A stretch of DNA of 64,000 bases from Rheinheimera mangrovi. GTDB lineage: Bacteria; Pseudomonadota; Gammaproteobacteria; Enterobacterales; Alteromonadaceae. Numbering within the stretch: position 1 is the stretch's first letter; each line of letters opens with the position of its first letter. The translations under genes were made by a program, and so were the position numbers. The notes below the pieces were generated by a model that saw nothing but the letters and a program-made list of their open reading frames with translations, was not told the DNA's origin and ran no database searches. The stretch is taken from contig NZ_CP034683.1 of NCBI RefSeq assembly GCF_003990335.1, forward strand, positions 124,001-188,000, written 5' to 3'. Below are positions 49,833-58,597 of the stretch, in pieces.

Positions 49833-51134
49833 ATGGAATACGTAATTAAGCGCAGAGTTAGATATCGAGCCTATGATTCCAGCAAACCCCTCATAGTGCA
49901 TGCAATTTTTACTCATTCAGGTTTGTTGTTATCTCACCTTCGTTTTTTAGAACGGAACCGTTATAAATCACCTTCTTGGCATGAGAGGAGCGCTTTTGCA
50001 GTTGAGCTTTTACTACGCTTTATACAAACGCAACAAAATCACGCAGTCTCCGCTACAGAGTTACTTCGTTCCTTTGTTAACTGCCTTTGCTTTGGCACTA
50101 TTGAGACCGATGGAACAGATCAAACAGCACTTTATTGGTTGGCACGTCGAGTAGATGACTCAAATACCTTACTTGGCCATATTAATGCCTATTGCGATTA
50201 TCTGGATGAAGTAAATGGACAAGATTTACCAAAGTTAAATCCGTGGAGAAAAGCCACTACCGCTGAAGAAAAAATGCTGTGGTGCGCTTATTATCGTCGG
50301 TCAGCAAACTGCTTTCTTAATTATTTGTATCAGCCGGATAAAGAACAGATGAGAAGGGTAAGGTCTGTTCACTCCCTGGCAAATCCGTTAATTCAGATCG
50401 AGTCAGTTTTCCGATTTCCAGAGGAAGTGTTTGGGAAATTATTAAAGTATGGCTTCCAGCATCAAGATGGCTCTGCTGACTATGGCAGCATATTAATTTT
50501 ACTGTTGATGCACTTTGGGGGACTTCGGTTATCTGAATGTTTCCAAATTTTTACTCATGATATTTCGATAAATCTTTCAACTCAGGCATCAACCGTAAAG
50601 GTTTTTCACCCGAGCGCAGGAGCAAGCCCGGATCCCCTATTCGGAAATCGTAGGCAATATTTAATCACTAAGTATCGGATGCAACCAAGAAACGATTATC
50701 ACAGAACCCACACACTCTATTCAGGTTGGAAGAATCCACTACTAACAAACAAAGACTATTCCTTTACTGTCCTCTTTTTTCCAGAAACTGCAGCACAGCT
50801 TTTTACACAATATCTGCAACTTTATCTGAATAATCTGCCAGAAATTAATCATCCGTATTTGATATCTAATAGTTCGGGAAGGCCGGATACAAAGAGAAAT
50901 TTTATAAAAAAGTATCAAGTTGCTCTAAGCCGTATAGGTCTCAAAATAGCTAAACATGATGGGTTATCGCCTCATGGGCACCGTCATTCTTATGGTTATC
51001 GTTTGGCTGAAGCTGGCTTTTCACAAATAGAAATACAGAAAGCCATGCACCACAAAAGCCCAGAGAGCTGCTTGGTTTACATCAAGCCAACTGAATCTGA
51101 AGTAAGAGATAAAATCAGGCGAATTCGATGTTGA
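49833..51134 (+). CDS. gmtY: GmtY-like tyrosine recombinase
   Basis: Site-specific recombinase of 433 aa. The catalytic set is complete: R232 in FGGLRLSE, H381-xx-R384 in PHGHRHSYG, H406/H407 in MHHKSPES and nucleophile Y416 in LVYIKP. It should cut and join DNA for island integration or excision. The ATG at 49833 is used; an in-frame TTG at 49824 is the alternative, and neither has a clear Shine-Dalgarno. Its stop overlaps the start of the next gene (ATGTTGA), so translation is coupled. Its assignment to GmtY is from family recall. Confidence 0.82.
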   Translation: MEYVIKRRVRYRAYDSSKPLIVHAIFTHSGLLLSHLRFLERNRYKSPSWHERSAFAVELLLRFIQTQQNHAVSATELLRSFVNCLCFGTIETDGTDQTALYWLARRVDDSNTLLGHINAYCDYLDEVNGQDLPKLNPWRKATTAEEKMLWCAYYRRSANCFLNYLYQPDKEQMRRVRSVHSLANPLIQIESVFRFPEEVFGKLLKYGFQHQDGSADYGSILILLLMHFGGLRLSECFQIFTHDISINLSTQASTVKVFHPSAGASPDPLFGNRRQYLITKYRMQPRNDYHRTHTLYSGWKNPLLTNKDYSFTVLFFPETAAQLFTQYLQLYLNNLPEINHPYLISNSSGRPDTKRNFIKKYQVALSRIGLKIAKHDGLSPHGHRHSYGYRLAEAGFSQIEIQKAMHHKSPESCLVYIKPTESEVRDKIRRIRC

Positions 51135-54100
51135 CACAAACACACCCGATTTATCCGACGCTCTCTGAATGCATGAATGTAGTAATTCGAATGAATGTCA
51201 GGTCTAAAAAAGAGTACTCCAAAAGATTCGGAGAAGACTCATATTTGCCAGCCTTCCCTGACCGAGTTTATGCGAGTGAATGGGTTGGGTGGCGTCATTT
51301 TCTCGGTAAAGACAACCACACATGCTATGCAACTATGGGAGAAGCTAAGCAAGCCGTCCGTCGACTTGGTATTCAATCAAAGACTGAATACCAAAGAAGA
51401 TATAACGAAGACAAGCTTTTGCCATCACAACCAACTAGAGCATATCAGTCCGATTGGCTGCATTGGGCTGACTTCTTAGGTATTCCGGACTCCAGATTTT
51501 ACAGCACATTGGCTGGAGCGCAGCAAGCTGCGCTTAGGCTTGGTACAACAACCACTACAGAATATAAAAGAAAGTATAAAAGTGATCCCTACCTACCCGC
51601 CAATCCCGCTGCAACGTATCAAGGAGAATGGCTTGGTTGGGACCATTTTTTTCTTAGAGAAAAAGTCCCATTTTACAGTTCTTTAGCCGAGGCCAGTCTA
51701 TCAGCTCTTCGACTCGGTATAGGGTCTTGTACTGAGTATAATCGGCGATACAAAGAGGATGCTCGCTTACCTTCTTCTCCAGGAGATACATATAAACATG
51801 AATGGTCCGGTTGGCTAAAATTCTTAGGCAAAGACAGTAAAACATTCTATAAAACGCTAGCTGAGGCACGCGAAGCAGTTCTAGGGATGGGCATTAAAAA
51901 CAGTACCGATTATGGTAGGAGGTACAAGGAGGACGCTCGATTACCATCACGGCTCAGCGATATCTACAAAAATGAATGGTGTAGTTGGAATGATTTTTTT
52001 CGTGATTCAAAAGCGAGTTTTTATAGTACGTTATCTGAAGTGAAGAAAGCAACTGAACAACTAGGCATTAAGACAAGTACAGAATATTACAAGAATTATA
52101 AAAAAGATGTTCGGTTGCCTTCGTCTCTTGATCTTGTTTATAAGGACGAATGGCTAGGTTGGCGTGATTTCTTAGATAAAGCAACGCCTTATACAAGTTT
52201 AGTAGAAGCAAGCGATGCATCGTTCAGGCTGAAAATTCAGTCGAGTAACGAATATCACATGCGATACAAAGAGGACAACCGTCTACCTGCTCATCCAAAT
52301 CTATCTTATAAAAACGAATGGTTAGGTTGGCATCATTTTCTGCAGAAAAAAAAGCCTAAATTTTATAGTATATTATCTGACGCAAGTCTCGCAGCACATA
52401 AGCTTCTAATAATATCCGGTAGAGATTATTTTAATCGTTGCAAAGAAGATGCTCGTTTACCAATAAATCCAAGAGAATATTACAAGGATGAATGGCAAGG
52501 GTGGCATCACTTTTTAGGTAAAAATAAAGCCTATTTTTATAGTTCGTTAGCGGATGCTCGCCAAGCAATTTTGCGCTTAAGTATAATATCTAGCTCCGAT
52601 TATTACCGAAAATATAAAGAAGATCCCAGATTACCTAGAGCGCCTGACGTTTACTATGCGTCAGAATGGAAATCATGGATAGATACGTGCTTGCCAGACA
52701 CAATATCGACAGTTCAGCAACTTAAGCAGGCTTGTAAAGTTCTACAAATAAAAGACTCACAGCAATATAGGGAGGCTAGAAAACAGACAAAACTACTTCC
52801 TTCACATCCAGAACGACTCGATAACTGGAGTGACTGGTATGAATTACTAGATATACCGATTCCTTATGAATATTCTCACTTAGTGAGCTTGATCAGAAGC
52901 GCGGGATGCCAGAACTTAGGAGATTATAAAAAATATAGAGCAGAAGCTTGTGATCCTAGAATACCATCTTCACCGTTTGAAACATATGAGAAATCAGGCT
53001 GGACTAATACATATGATTTCTTCGGAAAACCTAGACCATATCAAACAAGGTATTTCGAGAGTGAATGGAAACCATGGGCAATTTGTATAACTGAGTTTCT
53101 CAAACAGGCTCGTGGTTCTACAACAAAGCAACAAGAGCTGTGCCAATTCGTACGAGAGTATATTCAGGCGGAAAAGCTTGATTACTCACCTCATGATTTC
53201 CTCGTCAGAACTAAAGTAAATATTAAACCGTTAATTGATTTACTTAACCAACTATCTGTCAAGAAGAAAAAACGGCAACTATATTCAATAAATGAATTTT
53301 TAGATTGGATTATTCAGACGGATCTAACTATTGAAGATGAACATACAGGAGAAATCCTGCGAATAAAAAACGCAGCTAACCCCTTTAAACACATCAACTT
53401 TGATGACGAGCAATACGTACCAACAGTCAATGAGACGGCCAAACCAGCATTGCCCTATCAGTTTGTGAAGGCAGGTCGAGATTGGATTTTTCCAGTTGAT
53501 TCCGCGTTGAAAGCTACCTCGTACGGTGACTTAAATCACCTACACAAATTTGCTGCTGATTGGATTCCAATTTCAGACCCCGCTGTACTTGACTGCAACG
53601 ATTCAGACTGTGTGATCAAAACTGAGCGTGGCAGGGTTTACTTGTGGAATCCAATATTCTGGACATATACCTACTCATTAATGCAGTTGCCAGCGCGAGG
53701 TATGCAAATAGTTTACTGCGACTCGGGTGAAATGGATGAGGAAATTCCCGACTTCAAGCATGGAAATTTGATTTGGCTGAAGAATCCATCAAAAAATGCG
53801 GGACTTACCAGAAAACAAGGAATGATATATAAAACAGAAAATGGCGATTTTGGAGTTCACTACACGTCAAACAAGACACAATTATATGGTGAGGGTTACT
53901 CTATACCATATATGCCTACAGAGCTTGCTTACTGGCTTGTAAAACTACGCAAGTGGCAACAAAAGTATAACTCAATCGCGAAACCAACACCTTGGTTAGA
54001 ATGTAAGCGTACTAACTTGAATGAAATCCAACGAAAGCACAAAGGAGTTAACTGCTTTTTATTCAGAGATATGTATGACAATGAACCAGGAAGCTTTGGT

Positions 54101-55447
54101 GGACGACTCACCGACCGATTAGCTGCTTCGCTATTTTTTTCTGCTGGTGATGAGGCAGCTCTTTCCACATACAAAGATCTTAACTTTAAAGATATTGGTT
54201 TGCAGCTTGCTGATGAGCAATCTCTTACCTTATCCCGGTTTTGCTCTAATTTTACCCCGCATTCTATGCGAGTTAGTCTAATCAACGCGTATGCGTTTGA
54301 ATTTGGCTTGCCCATAGAAGTAATCATGAAACTTGTCGGTCATGCTTCCATAGTCATGTCTGTGTATTATCTTAAAAGTGGTTTGGTGCGACAAAAAGTC
54401 GAACTCGGGGAAAAACAGGCATTTACCAACGCCCAGGAAAATGCGAGGCGATTCCTCGAGGATTATGGAATAGAAGAGTATCGACAGCAGTTAACTTCAA
54501 ACAACCCAGAGATCCTAAATGTCTTAAGCAACCAAAATCCATCAAGTGTTTACCTATGGAAAGATTTTGGTATTTGCCCAGTCGGAGGTAACAGTTGTAA
54601 CAGTGGCGGTGATGTTGTTGCAATTGGTTCAAACCTTTATAACGCTGTACCTGCAGGATACATTGGCGAACAAAACTGCCCACGCTGCAGATTCTTTGTT
54701 ACTGGTCCTGCATTCTTAATGGGGCTAGCAGCGCTTTACAATGAGTTAACTCTGGCATTGAGCGTGCAAGCATCGCGACATAGTGAACTGCAGAAAGAGC
54801 TTCAAGAGATTGTTTACAAAATCGAACTTGTTTCACATCAACAGTATGAAAACCTCAAAATCTCCGCAGTTAACCATGAGCTGGCTACCGAAAAGGCATC
54901 ACTTCAAGCCGCAAGAAGAAAACTTAATTCAGAAATAGAGACCAGAGCTAAAAAGATGGATATGTTCCTGACAGATCTCAATTTCTTGTATCGACATATT
55001 CAAAACAGCAGAGCTATCACCCAAAACATAACTTCAGACGAAACAAAGCTGCAGCTTATTGTTCCCAAGCAAATTGATTTCGAAGTTGAACTTGAAGAAA
55101 GCACGCAATTCCGCTTGCTATCTGAAGTTTGTGAAAATGCTGAACTTTTTCATAGCTGTAGCAGCGAATTAGCAGTAGTTAAACGGAGTCAGGCTCTCGA
55201 TAGAGTGATGATTAATAACGGTATGACTCCTCATTTACTTTTGTTAAGTGAGCGGGAGCAGATAACTGTTGGGAATCAGCTAACTCAGTTGATGTATGCA
55301 AGGATTCATAGCTGGGAAACAATTGACCGGTTAATTTCTGGCGAGCTGACGCTAAAGGATCTAGACAGTGATATGCATTTGACTGCCAGCGATATTAAGA
55401 AGGTCTTTGCTAGAGCCAGACCAATTGCAATAGGAGATATAAAATGA
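51128..55447 (+). CDS. gmtZ: GmtZ-like (VPA1269-type) integrase with tandem repeats
   Basis: A 1,439-aa recombinase. Residues 9-638 are about eleven tandem repeats of 57-58 aa, with the consensus YKxEWxGWxxFLG and EYxRRYKEDxRLPS; they resemble integrase/helicase-associated repeat units and may bind DNA. A tyrosine-recombinase domain follows (about 690-1090) with H1045-SM-R1048, G-H1072 and Y1080/Y1081. A Cys cluster (CPVGGNSC...CPRC, about 1150-1190) and a coiled coil (about 1208-1290) lie at the C-terminus. It overlaps gmtY and gmtX by ATGTTGA and ATGA. Confidence 0.82.
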   Translation: MLTQTHPIYPTLSECMNVVIRMNVRSKKEYSKRFGEDSYLPAFPDRVYASEWVGWRHFLGKDNHTCYATMGEAKQAVRRLGIQSKTEYQRRYNEDKLLPSQPTRAYQSDWLHWADFLGIPDSRFYSTLAGAQQAALRLGTTTTTEYKRKYKSDPYLPANPAATYQGEWLGWDHFFLREKVPFYSSLAEASLSALRLGIGSCTEYNRRYKEDARLPSSPGDTYKHEWSGWLKFLGKDSKTFYKTLAEAREAVLGMGIKNSTDYGRRYKEDARLPSRLSDIYKNEWCSWNDFFRDSKASFYSTLSEVKKATEQLGIKTSTEYYKNYKKDVRLPSSLDLVYKDEWLGWRDFLDKATPYTSLVEASDASFRLKIQSSNEYHMRYKEDNRLPAHPNLSYKNEWLGWHHFLQKKKPKFYSILSDASLAAHKLLIISGRDYFNRCKEDARLPINPREYYKDEWQGWHHFLGKNKAYFYSSLADARQAILRLSIISSSDYYRKYKEDPRLPRAPDVYYASEWKSWIDTCLPDTISTVQQLKQACKVLQIKDSQQYREARKQTKLLPSHPERLDNWSDWYELLDIPIPYEYSHLVSLIRSAGCQNLGDYKKYRAEACDPRIPSSPFETYEKSGWTNTYDFFGKPRPYQTRYFESEWKPWAICITEFLKQARGSTTKQQELCQFVREYIQAEKLDYSPHDFLVRTKVNIKPLIDLLNQLSVKKKKRQLYSINEFLDWIIQTDLTIEDEHTGEILRIKNAANPFKHINFDDEQYVPTVNETAKPALPYQFVKAGRDWIFPVDSALKATSYGDLNHLHKFAADWIPISDPAVLDCNDSDCVIKTERGRVYLWNPIFWTYTYSLMQLPARGMQIVYCDSGEMDEEIPDFKHGNLIWLKNPSKNAGLTRKQGMIYKTENGDFGVHYTSNKTQLYGEGYSIPYMPTELAYWLVKLRKWQQKYNSIAKPTPWLECKRTNLNEIQRKHKGVNCFLFRDMYDNEPGSFGGRLTDRLAASLFFSAGDEAALSTYKDLNFKDIGLQLADEQSLTLSRFCSNFTPHSMRVSLINAYAFEFGLPIEVIMKLVGHASIVMSVYYLKSGLVRQKVELGEKQAFTNAQENARRFLEDYGIEEYRQQLTSNNPEILNVLSNQNPSSVYLWKDFGICPVGGNSCNSGGDVVAIGSNLYNAVPAGYIGEQNCPRCRFFVTGPAFLMGLAALYNELTLALSVQASRHSELQKELQEIVYKIELVSHQQYENLKISAVNHELATEKASLQAARRKLNSEIETRAKKMDMFLTDLNFLYRHIQNSRAITQNITSDETKLQLIVPKQIDFEVELEESTQFRLLSEVCENAELFHSCSSELAVVKRSQALDRVMINNGMTPHLLLLSEREQITVGNQLTQLMYARIHSWETIDRLISGELTLKDLDSDMHLTASDIKKVFARARPIAIGDIK
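51152..53040 (+). repeat. Tandem 57-58 aa coding repeats in gmtZ
   Basis: About 170-nt units within gmtZ, each encoding F-Y-S-S-L-A-E-A...RLGI...EYxRRYKEDxRLPSxPxxxYKxEWxGWxxFLG. The first nine are clear, the last two degenerate. The nucleotide sequence has diverged, so the repeat is visible mainly in the protein. Confidence 0.85.
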
Positions 55448-56067
55448 TACCAATCACTCCTGAACAAGTTTTGGAACAGCTTTGCGTCAATGCTTCGGAA
55501 CGTACCGTTGAATCTCTAAAATCTGTCTATCAGGTTTGTAGAGAACAGCAAGAACGTGGCCTTACCGATTTCAGTTTCAGTACTATTGCAAGGCTAGGTA
55601 AAGGTAGAGGAGTGCCAGCAGCGCAAAGCATTCGCAATAAGACAGGAGATCACTTCAAAACTCTTATTGCTGCATTTGCTTTGGTAACAAGCACAACTTG
55701 CGGAGCCCAAGTTAAATGCAACGTTTCTAAAACGTTAGCCTGGATTGATGCAATCACAGATCCGGTTCTTAAGTTGCAGGTCAATATCTTGTATTCGCAA
55801 AAAAAAGAGGCAGAGCGCTTACTTCAGGCTGTGGTTCCTATAGATCAGCATATTGAGATCCATGATCACATTGGCGCAACTTCTACCAATTCAAGATTAA
55901 CAGATCTTGAGCGCGAAGCATTTGAGTACCTACTATCTGATGAATTTCGCAGAATTGAAGGTTTGGAACATGGCCCAAGGGGCTGTATAGTGCGAATCGA
56001 CACTCAGAAAACTTTCTTCCCAGTCGCGACCTTGGACGCTCTGAACAAAGCTTTACTGCATTTATAA
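55444..56067 (+). CDS. gmtX: GmtX-like third protein of the trio
   Basis: A 207-aa protein whose ATG overlaps the gmtZ stop (ATGA). Residues about 40-85 (FSFSTIARLGKGRGVPAAQSIRNKTGDHFKTLI) look like a winged-helix/HTH segment, so a DNA-binding helper role is possible. No catalytic residues stand out. Third genes of this kind, such as TnpC of Tn554, modulate recombination in related elements. GmtX is assigned from gene order and size. Confidence 0.7.
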   Translation: MIPITPEQVLEQLCVNASERTVESLKSVYQVCREQQERGLTDFSFSTIARLGKGRGVPAAQSIRNKTGDHFKTLIAAFALVTSTTCGAQVKCNVSKTLAWIDAITDPVLKLQVNILYSQKKEAERLLQAVVPIDQHIEIHDHIGATSTNSRLTDLEREAFEYLLSDEFRRIEGLEHGPRGCIVRIDTQKTFFPVATLDALNKALLHL

Positions 56068-56082
56068 ACTATACAGGATTTT

Positions 56083-56568
56083 GTGTTGAGAACTGATTTG
56101 ATAACCCGAGAGGGTTTTGAGAAATTAACGAAAGAATTGAACTACTTATGGCGTGAGTATCGTCCTGAAATTACGCAAAAAGTCGCTTGGGCAGCGAGTT
56201 TAGGTGACAGATCAGAGAACGCCGACTACAAGGAGAATAAGAGATTACTTCGGCAGTTGGACTCTAGGATCCGCTTTTTAAGAAAGCGTTTAGAGGTGCT
56301 TCGGGTAGTCGAATACTCCCCAGTTCAAGAGGGTAAGGTGTTTTTTGGTGCCTGGGTCGATATTGAAAATGAGTATGGTGAAATTCGTAAATTCCGCATC
56401 GTGGGCCCAGATGAAATCTATGGCCGAAACGACTACATCTCGATTGACTCTCCAATGGCTAGGGCTTTACTCAAAAAAGAAGTAGACTCAGAAGTACTTG
56501 TTAGAACACCAACTGGAGAGCATCTTTGGTTTGTCACTGAGATAAGTTACCTAGGCCCTAATGATTGA
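56083..56568 (+). CDS. greB: Transcript cleavage factor GreB, island-borne second copy
   Basis: Full-length GreB of 161 aa on the opposite strand to the broken chromosomal copy. It keeps the coiled-coil tip GDRSENADY with D42 and E45 and the C-terminal FKBP-like domain (FFGAWVDIENEYGEI...FRIVGPDEIYGRNDYISIDSP). By eye the DNA differs clearly from the remnant, so it is a separate paralogue, not a duplication. The start is GTG 56083 (TTG 56086 possible) with AGGA upstream, 15 nt after gmtX, so it probably shares the trio's transcript and replaces the lost function. Confidence 0.92.
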   Translation: MLRTDLITREGFEKLTKELNYLWREYRPEITQKVAWAASLGDRSENADYKENKRLLRQLDSRIRFLRKRLEVLRVVEYSPVQEGKVFFGAWVDIENEYGEIRKFRIVGPDEIYGRNDYISIDSPMARALLKKEVDSEVLVRTPTGEHLWFVTEISYLGPND

Positions 56569-56837
56569 CTAGTGAGTATCTATCTAAACGTGCCGATAAT
56601 GCAAAACGTCACCTCAATTTACCGCCATGATCACTGGCTACCCACCGCCAGTTGCACTTTCATGTAACCACCAGTTTCAGCAATCAATCCATTCAATTGA
56701 GCGTCAGCTCAGAGCGAATAGCAGACGATGGCCCGACAAATTTGTGCAAAAACCGAATGTTCGATACTCATTTATAGCGGACATTCGTTTTTATGACATA
56801 GTTCACAAAAAAATTTGTGAGGTAAGTCATAACCAAA

Positions 56838-57119
56838 CTATTTTCGAGCTTTAACGTAACTGATGTATGCCTTCGCGTGCTCCAGTACAAGTTTGGCTTC
56901 ATCTTTGGTATCAAGCATCTCAATTGCTGGTTTATGAAGATTGGGCAAACCTTGTAAATTAGCTGCTACTGGATCTTGCTCCAGCCATTTATAAACAGAA
57001 TTACGCTTCACTAAACCTTCAAGTAGTATTTCGAAAACTTCGGATGCGAGTTTTGATTCACCAAACCATTCAATTGGTTTTCTAATCGATTTATTCCCAG
57101 CCTGTATGACTCTTGGCAA
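56838..57119 (-). CDS. Small hypothetical protein with unclear start
   Basis: A 93-aa reading frame from a TTG at 57119 (no ATG is available). The frame stays open upstream to about 57281 (codons reading ...WCVPDTPGQLIKNADWSTGALSSQ), again without ATG, so the gene may be truncated, fused, or start at a rare codon. The C-terminal half (AIEMLDTKDEAKLVLEHAKAYI) vaguely recalls the MbcA/ParS/Xre toxin-binding domain, but this is weak and no toxin gene is adjacent. Confidence 0.45.
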   Translation of the reverse strand: MPRVIQAGNKSIRKPIEWFGESKLASEVFEILLEGLVKRNSVYKWLEQDPVAANLQGLPNLHKPAIEMLDTKDEAKLVLEHAKAYISYVKARK

Positions 57120-57164
57120 TTGAGCCTGAGATAAGATTTGACTAGACAGGGCCCCAGTACTCCA

Positions 57165-57315
57165 GTCGGCATTTTTAATTAGCTGACCTGGTGTGTCTGG
57201 AACACACCAGAACGGCGAAGCCGGTCTGTAATGGCGAGGTGCAGGAAGCGCCGAGTAATCCTGATGGGGGCGCCAATTAAATTAACCACTTAGAGGCAAC
57301 TCAAGTGGTTTTTTT
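57165..57315 (+). ncRNA. Structured stretch ending in a terminator; possible small RNA
   Basis: The plus strand carries stems GGTGTGT/ACACACC and CGGC-GAA-GCCG, then a GC-rich block, and ends at an intrinsic terminator: AACCACTT (57284-57291), AAGTGGTT (57303-57310) and seven Ts. No plus-strand gene precedes the terminator, which suggests a short transcript starting near 57165. It overlaps the open 5' extension of the minus-strand reading frame. No known RNA family was recognised. Confidence 0.35.
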
Positions 57316-57398
57316 ATTAATTGTGCCTTCTTGTGCTAGCTTGGTTAAGCAGTAGTCCACTGTAACTCTGTCATTGCTCTAGGGGGGGAACGCGACTT

Positions 57399-58280
57399 TT
57401 ACGCTTCTTCATACCTCAAAATATCAAGAAGTGCTGTGAAAGCTGGAGAATCCTGCCGTCGATGTGGGTAATAAATATAATAGCCGTCAAAATAAGGGCA
57501 CCAATCAAGCATGAGGGCAACTAACTTTTCTTCTTTAACATATTCCTCTACGTAATACTCTGGAAGGTAGGCTATGCCAATACCATCTAGTACGGCATTT
57601 AAGACATGGGTGTTAGTGTTTGCAGTAAATTGTCCTTTTACTTTGAGGTTTAGCTTTTTATCCCCCTTTTCAAACTCCCATGCGTATAAACCACTTTTCT
57701 CTGAGTAGCGGATATTTATACAGTTGTGCTTAAGCAGGTCATCAGGTTTTTTAGGGACTGGATGGGTCCTTAAATACTGGGGAGAGGCGACAACTATTTG
57801 TCGCCAATTGGGGCTAACTTTCACTGCAATCATATCGTTGTTCAAATCTTCACCAAGACGAATTCCGGCATCGAAGCGCTCTTTCACGATATCAGTAAAG
57901 CCGTAGTCAATTCCTACCTCTACGCTGATGTCCGGATATCTGACCAAAAAGCGTGTGAGCGCAGGACGTAGAATATACTCAATGGCATCATCTGCACCTG
58001 TAATTCGAATATGACCCGCTGGCTTATCCCGTAACTCACTAAGTCTCTTTATTGCGTCGTCGACCTTCTCAAATAGTGGAGCCAAATCATCAATTAATTG
58101 CCTGCCGGCTTCCGTCGGCGAAATGCTTCTGGTTGTTCGCGCAAACAACCTTACCCCTAATTTACTTTCGAGAGCCTTGATTAAGTGACTGAGTGCTGAA
58201 GGCGTAACTCCCAACTCTGCGGCTGCCTTAGTAAAACTGTTAAGCCTTGCTACGGCAAGGAATGCTTTTAGGTCATCCAT
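57399..58280 (-). CDS. LysR-family transcriptional regulator
   Basis: A 293-aa LTTR: an N-terminal winged HTH (about 1-60, DDLKAFLAVARLNSFTKAAAELGVTPSALSHLIKALE) and a C-terminal ligand-binding domain. It is divergent from the alcohol dehydrogenase at 58598, the classic LysR layout, so it probably regulates that cluster. The effector may be an aldehyde or aromatic compound, but this is inference. Confidence 0.9.
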   Translation of the reverse strand: MDDLKAFLAVARLNSFTKAAAELGVTPSALSHLIKALESKLGVRLFARTTRSISPTEAGRQLIDDLAPLFEKVDDAIKRLSELRDKPAGHIRITGADDAIEYILRPALTRFLVRYPDISVEVGIDYGFTDIVKERFDAGIRLGEDLNNDMIAVKVSPNWRQIVVASPQYLRTHPVPKKPDDLLKHNCINIRYSEKSGLYAWEFEKGDKKLNLKVKGQFTANTNTHVLNAVLDGIGIAYLPEYYVEEYVKEEKLVALMLDWCPYFDGYYIYYPHRRQDSPAFTALLDILRYEEA

Positions 58281-58597
58281 TCAAAATCCCCGACTTTCTT
58301 CATTAGATTGGCCAAGAGTAACACTCACAAGATGTCTTAGAAGTATGAGATTTGTGAATAAATTTAACAAGTAAATGAAATTAAACGCTATTAATTAAAT
58401 GGGATTCGCTTGTTAAATTGGCATTCGTATGGTGATCATCACGCTCCTTGGTATTCGCCTACACCAATTATTTATCATAAATAACATTGATTTAAAGGTG
58501 AGTTAATTGATTGATGAAGGCGTAACTTTTAAGCCTTAATTAATTAGTTGCACTGTTGAATCAATACCGTGAGCAAAATTTGTACGGAGAAATTACT
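58281..58597. promoter_or_regulatory. LysR/ADH divergent control region
   Basis: A very AT-rich 317-nt gap. AATTTAACAAG (58361-58371) and CTTGTTAAATT (58409-58419) are a perfect 11-bp inverted repeat, 37 bp apart, a good candidate for the LysR sites that control both directions. A GGAGA site precedes the ADH start. Confidence 0.6.

Larger units (their letters stand above)
49691..56568 (+). mobile_element. Gamma-Mobile-Trio (GMT)-like island, core region
   Basis: A run of three overlapping plus-strand genes, plus a second greB, inserted in the chromosomal greB. The set of two tyrosine recombinases (436 and 1,439 aa) and a 207-aa third protein matches the described GMT layout (GmtY, GmtZ, GmtX), recalled from the literature. 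The base composition is visibly more AT-rich than the flanking tex region. Only the left end is defined; the right end is unresolved, so the end coordinate marks the core only. Confidence 0.75.

Noticed and set aside
57165-57180. Short match (AATGCCGACT) to the greB tip codons, considered as the right attachment site
   Set aside because: Only about ten bases agree, and the sequence upstream on the minus strand does not read as the GreB N-terminus, so it does not supply the missing 5' half.
57165-57290. Considered as integron attC, group II intron end or tmRNA fragment
   Set aside because: None of the required motifs (attC core sites, domain V, tRNA-like end with tag frame) was found.
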